64,000 bases of DNA from an uncultured bacterium (lineage in GTDB: Bacteria; Cyanobacteriota; Vampirovibrionia; Gastranaerophilales; Gastranaerophilaceae): assembly GCA_949284985.1 (NCBI GenBank), contig CASDWY010000015.1, positions 1 through 64,000 on the forward strand. The letters are read 5' to 3'. The notes beneath the pieces were generated by a model, which was not told the origin of the DNA, did not search any database, and saw only the letters and a program-made list of their open reading frames with translations. Position numbers and translations under genes: made by a program. Shown here piece by piece: positions 56,546 through 64,000 of this stretch. The first letter of the stretch is position 1, and each line of letters starts with the position of its first letter.

Positions 56546-57338
56546 TTCTTTTTGTATCTTTTACTCTTTTTAAAATCATAATAACAGAAAAAATTATAAC
56601 TATAAAACTTACAATCTCCGCAATATGTATTCCGTTTATTGACAAGACGCTATCCAACCGTATTCCCTCTATCAAAAATCGCCCTACCGAATACAATATC
56701 AAATATACAAAAAACAAGACCCCATCATAGTTTTTTACATTTTTTTTCACTACAAAAAACAAAAGTAAAAAAACTATTATATTCCAAATAATTTCATACA
56801 AAAAAGTTGGATGAAAATACTCGTAATCCATATACTCAAAAGGTCTTTTTACTTTAGGTACATACATACAAATCCAATCAGAAAAAAAACAAGGTTTCCC
56901 AAACGCCTCAATATTAAAATAATTTCCTAAACGACCTATTGCTTGCCCAATTGGTAATCCATAGGCAAAAACATCTGCATAACGCCATAAATTTAACTTG
57001 TAATGCTTAACGCAAAAATACCCACTTAAAAATCCACCTAAAATAGCACCATGAATAGATAAACCACCTTGATTAAACGCAAAAACTTCTAATAAATGCT
57101 TTGAATAATATCCCCAATCCAACGCCACATAATATAATCTCGCTCCAAATATCGCACATATAACAATTACAGGCAAAATATCAAGAATTTTTTCAATACT
57201 AACTCCTCTGTAATATTTTTTAGCAACAAAACAAATCGTAAAACTCCCAGCAATTATAGCTCCCAACATTATTAAACTATAAAACCTTACACTGTAGCTA
57301 CCAACACAAAACGCAACAGCAGATGCAGGAGAAATCAT
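56532..57338 (-). CDS. lgt: Prolipoprotein diacylglyceryl transferase
   Basis: First enzyme of lipoprotein maturation, moving diacylglycerol from phosphatidylglycerol to the lipobox Cys. Seven membrane helices. GGLSIHGAILGG carries the essential His and IGRLGNYFNIEAFGKP the essential Arg/Asn stretch. The length of 268 is normal. It lies directly after a lipoprotein gene. Confidence 0.95.
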   Translation of the reverse strand: MISPASAVAFCVGSYSVRFYSLIMLGAIIAGSFTICFVAKKYYRGVSIEKILDILPVIVICAIFGARLYYVALDWGYYSKHLLEVFAFNQGGLSIHGAILGGFLSGYFCVKHYKLNLWRYADVFAYGLPIGQAIGRLGNYFNIEAFGKPCFFSDWICMYVPKVKRPFEYMDYEYFHPTFLYEIIWNIIVFLLLFFVVKKNVKNYDGVLFFVYLILYSVGRFLIEGIRLDSVLSINGIHIAEIVSFIVIIFSVIMILKRVKDTKRITML

Positions 57339-57344
57339 TTTTTG

Positions 57345-57944
57345 TTAATCCTCTGTTTTGATAGAAGGTTCGGTTACTGAATATTTTAACAACTCTCCAT
57401 TCAAAGTTTCAATATGAGCAGCAACATCACTCTTGTCCTCTGCACTTGCATTTAGTGATAAATATTTATTATAATTATCAATTGCCTCAAGGAAATACTT
57501 TGAAACCTCTTCTTTTTCTTCTTTCGTTAATTCTTTATTTTTAAAAACTTCTGATTTTATATTTTCTTCAGTTGGTTCTTCTTGTACCTTCGTATTCTGT
57601 TCCCCATTAACTTTTTCATATGCTTCATTTTCTAAAGCAACCGCAAGCGAATAATATGTATCTGCAAAAGATGGATTAATACTTATTGCTTTTTTTAAAA
57701 CATCAATTGCTTCCGAATATTCTTTCGCAGATACTAATGCTACACCTAAATTATAATTTGTTTCAAAAATAGTATTATCTAAATCAAGACTTGATTTATA
57801 TCTACAAATTGCCTTGTCAAGTTCTCCGGCATCTAAATATTCTTTTGCTTTAGTATTAAGCTCCTGAACAGCAAGATTATTAATACACGCAGTTGAAAGA
57901 ACCGAAACAAATAATATTGTAAATATTAAAAAAATTTTTTTCAT
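57345..57944 (-). CDS. TPR lipoprotein
   Basis: 199 residues. Signal MKKIFLIFTILFVSVLSTAC with lipobox LSTAC, so Cys-20 is predicted to be lipidated. Three TPR units follow (about 30-130), with an acidic Glu-rich linker (about 120-145). It is probably anchored to a membrane as a scaffold. Neighbour to lgt. Confidence 0.85.
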   Translation of the reverse strand: MKKIFLIFTILFVSVLSTACINNLAVQELNTKAKEYLDAGELDKAICRYKSSLDLDNTIFETNYNLGVALVSAKEYSEAIDVLKKAISINPSFADTYYSLAVALENEAYEKVNGEQNTKVQEEPTEENIKSEVFKNKELTKEEKEEVSKYFLEAIDNYNKYLSLNASAEDKSDVAAHIETLNGELLKYSVTEPSIKTED

Positions 57945-58030
57945 AACAAACTCCTAATACAACTAAAATATCATAGAAAAAACTTAAATTTAAAGCAATA
58001 TTCTAAACAAAAATTCAAACAAACAGAGGA

Positions 58031-58429
58031 TTAATCCAAATAGTCAGAAAATTTTTTTGATGGCTCAATCTTATATCCACATCCATCCAACATTCTTCCT
58101 CCAGACATTATAAACTTTTTATCAATATTAGGATACTTTCTACAATATAATGAACGAAAAAAATAGTCTCTACAAAGATTATCCTCACCCAAAGACTTAC
58201 AAGTAAACAACAATTGATTTTGATTGTCACGTCCGGATGGATAAAAATGGTTATAAGCTTTGTATTTTTTCTTTATCTGGTCAAATTCTTCTTCAGTCTT
58301 AATCGGCTTTCCCATATCCAAAAGAACAATTGAACGACAGCATTTTCCACATTGCTTACACTGTCCATAACGAACATATTTAGAAGAAAAAAGCCTATTC
58401 CCAAAATATTTAATCCAACTTAAAACCAT
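58031..58429 (-). CDS. YkgJ-like Cys-cluster protein
   Basis: 132 residues. CKQCGKCCRSIV near residue 24 and further Cys in FTCKSLGEDNLCRDY, YCRKYP and GCGYKI give the CxxCxxCC pattern of the YkgJ/Fe-S or zinc cluster family. Function unknown. Its ATG is immediately after the stop of the upstream small lipoprotein gene. Confidence 0.8.
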   Translation of the reverse strand: MVLSWIKYFGNRLFSSKYVRYGQCKQCGKCCRSIVLLDMGKPIKTEEEFDQIKKKYKAYNHFYPSGRDNQNQLLFTCKSLGEDNLCRDYFFRSLYCRKYPNIDKKFIMSGGRMLDGCGYKIEPSKKFSDYLD

Positions 58430-58840
58430 TTATTTAACCGTAAAAGAACTACGTACTATAGGTCTGTTTAAATCACTTAAATAATATACAGAAACTATAT
58501 AAAATCCCGGTGCAGACATTTTTATTTTATCAATATAATATTTTTTAGAGGTATCAATCTTCATATTTTGTGCTCTATAAACTTCAAACCCCCAATTCTG
58601 AGTTTTTGTATTCTTTTTAATAATTTGCATTCTTAAATAAGGTGAGTCAAATCCCTTAGGATTAAAAATAACATAATGAGTTGTTTGCCCAAGCTCAAAA
58701 AGATTTGTTGGTGATTGAATAGTTGTTGTATTTATAGGTTGTTTATTAAACAAGATAACTGCTTTTTCTTTATCACAAGCACACACAAACCCTAATACAA
58801 AAAATATTCCTAAATAACTTACAATTTGTTTAAAATACAT
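58430..58840 (-). CDS. Small predicted lipoprotein
   Basis: 136 residues. Signal MYFKQIVSYLGIFFVLGFVC then AC; the lipobox-like VCAC suggests lipidation of the second Cys. The mature part (TTHYVIFNPKGFDSPYLRMQ, and on) is beta-rich with no recognised family. Its start overlaps the stop of the large TPR gene. Confidence 0.7.
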   Translation of the reverse strand: MYFKQIVSYLGIFFVLGFVCACDKEKAVILFNKQPINTTTIQSPTNLFELGQTTHYVIFNPKGFDSPYLRMQIIKKNTKTQNWGFEVYRAQNMKIDTSKKYYIDKIKMSAPGFYIVSVYYLSDLNRPIVRSSFTVK

Positions 58841-60855
58841 TATTTTGCAGATTTTTTCTTCAAATATTCAACTTTTTCTCTAATACCTTTATTAACGGTC
58901 TCATCAGAAGAAAGTGTTAAAAACTTTTCATAATTATTCAACGCAGCTTTTATATTATTTTCTGTTTCAAAAGCCATAGCAAGAGCATAATATGCATAAG
59001 CATAATTATAGTCAATTTGAATAACTTTTTCAAAACAAGACTTTGCTTCAGACAATTTATTTTGTTCCGCTCTAATTAAACCAATATTAAAAAGCGCATC
59101 AGTATTTTTAGAGTTCAAACTAATAACCTTTTGATAAAACTCTAAAGCTTTTTCATTATCACCATTAAGTTTATATCCGTTTCCAAGTTTAATTAAAACT
59201 ATCTCATTATTAGGAGCTAATTCACTTGCTTTTTGATACTCAGGCAAAGCAAGCTCATAGTGTTCTCCTTTCAAATAAATATCGCCTAGCGCCACGTATG
59301 CATCTATATTTTTAGGATCTTTGGCAATCATTTTTTGATAAACATCTTGAGCTTCGGCATCCATATCATACTTAGAAAGCTTATCTGCATACTCAAAAAT
59401 AATATCATTATTATCCGGCTCTATCTCAACGGCTCTAACATAATTTTCAACAGCTTTTTCTTTTTCACCCAATTTATCATAAGAATCAGCACTTCCTTCA
59501 TATGCTTCAAATTCTTTTTCATTAAGTTTCTTGGCCATATCATAATTTTCAATAGCTTTTTTATAATTACCAGCCTTTTTAAGCTCATTACCTTTAAAAA
59601 CATAAGCCTTAGCAAGGTTTTCAACAACTTTTGGATCCTGTTTTCTTGCCAAAAGTTGATTATATATTTCTATAGCACTAGTGACATCCCCACTTCCATG
59701 CAAAGCCAATGCTTTGTCCAACAAAATATCATAGTTGTCTTTATCATTAGATAAAATTTCATCATATATTATAACGGCTTTACCATACTGTCCTGCCAAG
59801 TGATATGCCCTCGCCAACTCTTTTTGAATTTCCATATTACCCGGTTTTAATTCAAGTGACTTAGCAAACGCACTAATCGCATTTTCATATTGTTTATTTT
59901 TAACATACAAAATACCAAGATTTATGTACACATCAGGATTAGACGGATTAAACTTAATATATGATTTATACTGTTCTATCGCTTTATCTACTTGCCCAAC
60001 ATCCGCCAACAAATTAGCATAATCAAACTTTAAAGCATCAAGCCCCGGATTAATTTCAAAAGCTTTTTCAAACTCTGCTAAAGCTTTTTCGTCTTGATTT
60101 AAACGTACATATGCAAGCGCAAGATTTCCATGCGCTGCATAATCTTCAGAATCTTTTTTTATAGCCTCATTAAGCATATTTGCCGCATTTTCATAATTAT
60201 CGGTTTTTAATAATGCCAAACCGTAATTAGAATACTCTTTAAAAATTTTAGGATCTGAAGAATAAAGTTTTGTATATTCATCAGCAGCTTTTTGAGGTTC
60301 GTTGATCTCTAAATATATTGATGCTAAATTTTCACGAGCATCAATATTATCAGGATAATAGTTCAAAAAAGTTTTATAATAATCAATAGCCTCTGTTTTA
60401 TCGCCCATAAGATACTTAACATTAGCCATATTGAGATAATTATACGTATAATCCGGGAAAATATTTAATGCCTGATAATACGCACTAAACGCATCATCAT
60501 AATTATGCTGCTGTTGTAAAATATTTCCTACACTAATGTATATAAAAGCATCATTTGGACGAAGTTTTATTGCTTTTTTATACATTGAAAGAGAGTTTTT
60601 CCAATCTCCAATCTCAGAATACAATCCTGCAAGTTTTGTATACAAAAGCGCATCATCCGGAGCTTCTATAAGTGCCAATTTCATCTGTTCAATAGCTTGC
60701 AAGTAATTTTGCGCTGCTTCTGCTTTGCATGCTGACTCATAATATTGATGCGCTGAAGAAGACATTTTTGCATCCGCAAAATAATTAAATCCGCTAAAAG
60801 TTATTGCACAAGATAAAATTGATATATTTAATATTTTACTTAATTTTACTACCAT
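58840..60855 (-). CDS. Large secreted TPR protein
   Basis: 671 residues from ATG 60855; a TTG two codons earlier is unlikely. The N-terminal hydrophobic stretch ILNISILSCAITFSGF then NYFADA is a probable signal peptide. About 17 TPR units fill the rest (LYTKLAGLYSEIGDWKNSLS, AYYALAMAFETENNIKAALN, and similar). A helical superscaffold is expected, perhaps for envelope complexes. It is followed by the lipoprotein and YkgJ-like genes in one operon. Confidence 0.87.
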   Translation of the reverse strand: MVVKLSKILNISILSCAITFSGFNYFADAKMSSSAHQYYESACKAEAAQNYLQAIEQMKLALIEAPDDALLYTKLAGLYSEIGDWKNSLSMYKKAIKLRPNDAFIYISVGNILQQQHNYDDAFSAYYQALNIFPDYTYNYLNMANVKYLMGDKTEAIDYYKTFLNYYPDNIDARENLASIYLEINEPQKAADEYTKLYSSDPKIFKEYSNYGLALLKTDNYENAANMLNEAIKKDSEDYAAHGNLALAYVRLNQDEKALAEFEKAFEINPGLDALKFDYANLLADVGQVDKAIEQYKSYIKFNPSNPDVYINLGILYVKNKQYENAISAFAKSLELKPGNMEIQKELARAYHLAGQYGKAVIIYDEILSNDKDNYDILLDKALALHGSGDVTSAIEIYNQLLARKQDPKVVENLAKAYVFKGNELKKAGNYKKAIENYDMAKKLNEKEFEAYEGSADSYDKLGEKEKAVENYVRAVEIEPDNNDIIFEYADKLSKYDMDAEAQDVYQKMIAKDPKNIDAYVALGDIYLKGEHYELALPEYQKASELAPNNEIVLIKLGNGYKLNGDNEKALEFYQKVISLNSKNTDALFNIGLIRAEQNKLSEAKSCFEKVIQIDYNYAYAYYALAMAFETENNIKAALNNYEKFLTLSSDETVNKGIREKVEYLKKKSAK

Positions 60856-60861
60856 AAACAA

Positions 60862-60890
60862 ATTATCGTACGTTTTTAATTAAAAAGCAA
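60862..60890 (-). promoter_or_regulatory. Leaderless promoter of large TPR gene
   Basis: On the minus strand TTGCTT (60890-60885), 17-nt spacer, GATAAT (60867-60862), then 6 nt to ATG 60855; no ribosome binding site. Confidence 0.55.
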
Positions 60891-61013
60891 GTCATTCACA
60901 AAATAACTCTTTAAAAACCACACAAAACTATTTAAATTTACTTTCCAAACAATTTCTGATTTCTTGACTTTTTTAGAAAAATTATTTACCCTAAATAAAA
61001 TAGGAGCTCAGCT

Positions 61014-62054
61014 ATGACATACGAAATGGAAAAAGAAATTCATGAACAACCAAAGGTTCTAAAAAACTTAATTGAAAAATACGTAACAAAAGAAAACAAA
61101 ATATCCTTTAACCTACCAAAAGGCATAAAAAAACTTACATTCATTGCAAGCGGCTCTTCATACCATTGCGCAGGAATAGTAGCAAAACTCTTTCGTGAGT
61201 TCGCAAATATAAAAGCAAGCTTTGAATATGCTAGCGAATTTTATATTTCAAAAAATATTTTTATAGAAAATAATACTCTTTACATTTTTATTTCTCAATC
61301 CGGAGAAACCTTTGATACCGTCGAATCACTAAAAAAAGTTAAAGAATTTGGCGGAAAAACAATGTGCGTAACAAACTGTATAAACTCCTCCTTATGGAAC
61401 ATGTGCGACTATAAAATTCTTTCTGAAGCAGGAGAAGAAAAAAGCATCGCTTCTACAAAAGCACTTAGTGCACAACTGTTATGTCTTTATTTGATTATGC
61501 TGGAATTTATTGAAACAAAAGGGCATGACATTACTCAAGAACTAATTTCCATAAAAAAATTACCAACTTTTATTGAAAAATATTTGTCAAACACTACACA
61601 AATAAAATTAGCAGCAAAAGAACTATCAAAAAACAAAAATATTGTGCTTATAGGTTCAAAATATTACTACTCCGCAGCAAAAGAAGGAGCCTTAAAAATC
61701 AAAGAGACTTCATACATTGATGCAAACGCCTACCCTCAAGGAGAATTTTTACATGGTCATATGGCAATATTAAACAATAAACCAGCTTTAGTTGCTATTT
61801 GCGTTGAAGAGACAAAAGAAAGTATGAAACTGGTTCTTAATCGCCTTTTCCAAGATTATACTTTCCCCTTAATCTTAGTTTGCAACAAAAATACTTTATT
61901 TAAAAATGCATTAACCATAGAAATTGGCACTACAAATAATATTTATAACATTTTTGCAACAGTCATAACATTCCAAATGCTCGCATTTGAAATTGCCATA
62001 AAACTTGGACGAAACGTCGACAAACCCCTAGGCTTAAACAAAGTTGTAAAATAA
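61014..62054 (+). CDS. SIS-domain GlmS-like isomerase without glutaminase
   Basis: 346 residues. It begins MTYEMEKEIHEQPKVLKNLI, the sequence that in GlmS follows the glutaminase domain. Two SIS domains: GSSYHCAGIVAKLF with ISQSGETFDTVES, and GSKYYYSAAKEGALKIKE; it ends NVDKPLGLNKVVK. The N-terminal glutamine amidotransferase is missing. It could be an ammonia-using GlmS, a type II glucosamine-6-phosphate deaminase or a sugar-phosphate isomerase; the sequence alone does not decide. AGGAG precedes ATG 61014 by 7 nt. Confidence 0.88.
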   Translation: MTYEMEKEIHEQPKVLKNLIEKYVTKENKISFNLPKGIKKLTFIASGSSYHCAGIVAKLFREFANIKASFEYASEFYISKNIFIENNTLYIFISQSGETFDTVESLKKVKEFGGKTMCVTNCINSSLWNMCDYKILSEAGEEKSIASTKALSAQLLCLYLIMLEFIETKGHDITQELISIKKLPTFIEKYLSNTTQIKLAAKELSKNKNIVLIGSKYYYSAAKEGALKIKETSYIDANAYPQGEFLHGHMAILNNKPALVAICVEETKESMKLVLNRLFQDYTFPLILVCNKNTLFKNALTIEIGTTNNIYNIFATVITFQMLAFEIAIKLGRNVDKPLGLNKVVK

Positions 62055-62093
62055 CACCCCCCAACAATTGCCCACTTGACTTTCTCGCAAGGC

Positions 62094-62122
62094 TTAACTA
62101 TTTCAAAAAATTAAGCTATAAT
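62094..62122 (+). promoter_or_regulatory. Leaderless promoter of ABC ATPase gene
   Basis: TTAACT (62094-62099), 17-nt spacer, TATAAT (62117-62122), 6 nt to ATG 62129; no ribosome binding site. Confidence 0.7.
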
Positions 62123-62128
62123 GTTCGC

Positions 62129-63097
62129 ATGGAAAAAATTTTTGAAATAAAAAATCTACAAGTAAAATTTCCACTCTCAGAAAGCTTTTTTAACTCATCA
62201 AAAGAGTTTATACATGCTGTAAATAATATTGACCTGGATATTTACAAAAATGAAATAATTTCTATCGTAGGTGAATCCGGATGCGGCAAATCTACTTTTG
62301 CTCGTACTATCTTAGGTCTTGAACAAAAAACAGCAGGAACAATCTTGTTTAATGGAGAAAATTTTGACAACTTTTCAAAAAAGCAGAAAAAAATTTTTCG
62401 TAAAAAATGCCAACTAGTTTTTCAAAACCCATTTTCTAGCCTTAATCCAAGAATGACAATCTATGAAATTTTAAAAGAACCTCTAATTGTTAACAACATA
62501 CATTCTAAAAAAGAAATTAACAACAAGATAAAAAAAGTTATAACAATAGTAGGATTAGACGAATTAATACTAAATCGATTTCCACACGAGTTTTCTGGAG
62601 GACAACGACAAAGAATTGCAATTGCACGTGCACTAATTCTTGAACCGGAAGTAATTGTTGCTGATGAACCTGTAAGCGCACTAGATGTAAGCATTCAAGC
62701 TCAAATAATAAATCTTTTACTAGAATTAAAAGAAAAACTTAACCTTACAATAATTTTTATTTCTCACGACCTAAGCGTAGTAAAACACATCTCAGATAGA
62801 ATAGCTGTTATGTATCTTGGTGAAATAATTGAACTAGCCGACAAAAAATCACTTTTCGACTCTCCAATTCATCCCTATACAAAAGCTCTTCTATCTTCAG
62901 TCCCCCAAATAAACCCAACAAAAAAATTAACTTCACAACCTCTTCAAGGTGAACTTCCTTCAGCCAAAGAACTTCCTTTAGGCTGCTACTTTAGCAGCAG
63001 GTGTCCCTTTGCTACAAAACCTTGTTATATAGAACATCCTCAATATATAGATATCTCCCCAACTCATAAAGTTGCCTGTCACAATATAAACCAATAA
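62129..63097 (+). CDS. Peptide/nickel-type ABC transporter ATPase (OppF/DppF-like)
   Basis: 322 residues. GESGCGKSTFA (Walker A), LVFQNPFSSLNPRM (Q loop), FSGGQRQRIAIARAL (signature) and VIVADEPVSALDVS (Walker B). The C-terminal CYFSSRCPFATKPC segment is typical of oligopeptide/dipeptide transporter ATPases. No permease, binding protein or second ATPase lies next to it, so the rest of the transporter is elsewhere. Confidence 0.92.
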   Translation: MEKIFEIKNLQVKFPLSESFFNSSKEFIHAVNNIDLDIYKNEIISIVGESGCGKSTFARTILGLEQKTAGTILFNGENFDNFSKKQKKIFRKKCQLVFQNPFSSLNPRMTIYEILKEPLIVNNIHSKKEINNKIKKVITIVGLDELILNRFPHEFSGGQRQRIAIARALILEPEVIVADEPVSALDVSIQAQIINLLLELKEKLNLTIIFISHDLSVVKHISDRIAVMYLGEIIELADKKSLFDSPIHPYTKALLSSVPQINPTKKLTSQPLQGELPSAKELPLGCYFSSRCPFATKPCYIEHPQYIDISPTHKVACHNINQ

Positions 63098-63128
63098 AAA
63101 AACCGTTCCCTTAAAAGAAACGGTTTTA
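63097..63128. terminator. Terminator between ABC ATPase and GH57 genes
   Basis: AAAACCGTT and AACGGTTTT arms around a 12-nt loop, A-rich before and T/A-rich after; usable from both sides. Confidence 0.75.
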
Positions 63129-63147
63129 AATAAATGTTTAAATGTTT

Positions 63148-64000
63148 TTACTGATACAGCGGCGCAAGTTTTGCTTCCTGCTGCGGTATCACCCCATCTT
63201 CAATAGTAGAATAAACTCTATAGTCTATAACAGGGAAACAGTTATCGATAGCTTCAATTTCGCGCAATTTTGCCTCATCAATATTTCCAGCCTCAATCAT
63301 GTCGCAAATAAGTTCAAACCTATCCACATGTTCTCTAAATCTTTCTGTAGCATAATCCTTAGCCTGCCAAGTCGTAATTAAGAAAGGCCAATCAGAACTT
63401 TGCAACAATAAATTTTCACGTGCCATTTGATTCAACGCTCTATGCAAAAGTTTATCTTGAGGAATTTCTTGATATTTATCTGCAATAGCCATAATACGTT
63501 TTTCACAACCATGTATAATAGGCCACATCCACTCAGTTAAATGGTTCATCCAAACATAGAAATGACCACCTGCGCCCCAAGAACTTTCTGGAATTTGAAT
63601 AGCCTCAACAGGCGGATGCTTTTCAAGATATTCTCCTGCAGTAAGTCTTTCAACCTCTGGTAAATAATTATTAAATTTTTTAATAACCTGCTTGATAAAC
63701 TCTACGCCCTCAAACCACCAATGGCCAAAAAGTTCCGTATCAAAAGACACCATAACAAGTCCTTCTTTACCATTATGAGCATTTTTATAATCATTAAGTA
63801 AATGATAAATGAGAGTTGTATAATGATCAGAGTTTGAACCAACTTGATTGTATGCTAAAACCGGATCATAAAGCATTTTATCGCCAAGATCAGTTTTTTC
63901 ACTTGTTATTCTCCAATAGTGCATTCCGGACTTATCATCTTTTTTGTGAAACTCACGATAACAGCCATCACCCGGATAACCATCCGCAGCAGACCAAACT
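63148..64000 (-). CDS. GH57 1,4-alpha-glucan branching enzyme (5' part cut by window)
   Basis: The C-terminal 283 or so residues are visible; the frame stays open to position 64000 (residues VWSAADGYPGDGCYREFHKK lie upstream of the ATG at 63924), so that ATG is not the true start. MVSFDTELFGHWWFEGVEF holds the catalytic Asp motif of GH57 branching enzymes, and SSWGAGGHFYVWMN is the conserved loop. Expected to make alpha-1,6 branches in glycogen. The terminator at 63097-63128 may end it. Confidence 0.9.
   Translation of the reverse strand, partial: VWSAADGYPGDGCYREFHKKDDKSGMHYWRITSEKTDLGDKMLYDPVLAYNQVGSNSDHYTTLIYHLLNDYKNAHNGKEGLVMVSFDTELFGHWWFEGVEFIKQVIKKFNNYLPEVERLTAGEYLEKHPPVEAIQIPESSWGAGGHFYVWMNHLTEWMWPIIHGCEKRIMAIADKYQEIPQDKLLHRALNQMARENLLLQSSDWPFLITTWQAKDYATERFREHVDRFELICDMIEAGNIDEAKLREIEAIDNCFPVIDYRVYSTIEDGVIPQQEAKLAPLYQ

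Overview
The window is AT-rich bacterial chromosome. The core genes are those of a normal bacterium: ffh, rpsO, aroE, topA, dprA, gcvPB, ileS, rsmD, an L25 gene, priA, lspA, lgt, ftsZ, dnaB and clpB. Three traits suggest the non-photosynthetic sister lineage of Cyanobacteria (Vampirovibrionia/Melainabacteria, most like gut Candidatus Gastranaerophilales): a DUF3326-type gene otherwise familiar from cyanobacteria, very many TPR proteins, and lineage-type proteins with a short N-terminal F-x-G/S motif. This placement is inference from family knowledge; no 16S rRNA lies in the window.

Layout. Positions 1-10886 form a mobile island. Minus-strand genes for a Mu/Tn552-type DDE transposase, a MuB-like ATPase (5' end out of frame by one base) and an unknown third protein occupy 409-4126, and the element ends at 4467. 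Two further units follow head to tail and share its terminal sequences. Unit 4468-7312 carries a putative membrane-anchored ADP-ribosyltransferase inside a near-perfect 113-bp inverted repeat, plus a truncated transposase. Unit 7325-10886 carries a BcgI-like restriction-modification pair. GC-rich palindromic segments sit in frame inside the transposase genes.

Positions 11009-31670 are information-processing core: tRNA-Phe, ffh, two TPR proteins, an operon gcvPB-dprA-topA-aroE, rpsO with a leader stem-loop, ileS, rsmD, L25, a lineage-specific membrane-protein pair, an M16 peptidase, and a PC4-like protein coupled to priA. Positions 31673-37230 run on the minus strand: a pilin-like protein, DUF3326, UPF0173 hydrolase, LapA-like protein, RluD-type pseudouridine synthase, lspA, a secreted protein and a small PQ-loop-like protein. 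ftsZ, a TPR/zincin protein and dnaB follow. Two small paralogues with a repeated RWYD motif flank an SDR gene at 41335-42717.

Positions 42842-49180 hold a giant AsmA-like protein and clpB. Positions 49302-53936 are a three-gene surface-glycan cluster in which every protein carries the same 'WGAS' Rossmann-like module. The rest is a TolC-like protein, an XRE regulator with an RWYD domain, 5-FTHF cyclo-ligase, lgt, TPR and small lipoproteins, a glutaminase-less GlmS-like SIS protein, an Opp/Dpp-type ATPase and, cut by the window end, a GH57 glucan branching enzyme. Several genes have a -10 box 6-8 nt before the start codon and no ribosome binding site, suggesting leaderless mRNAs.
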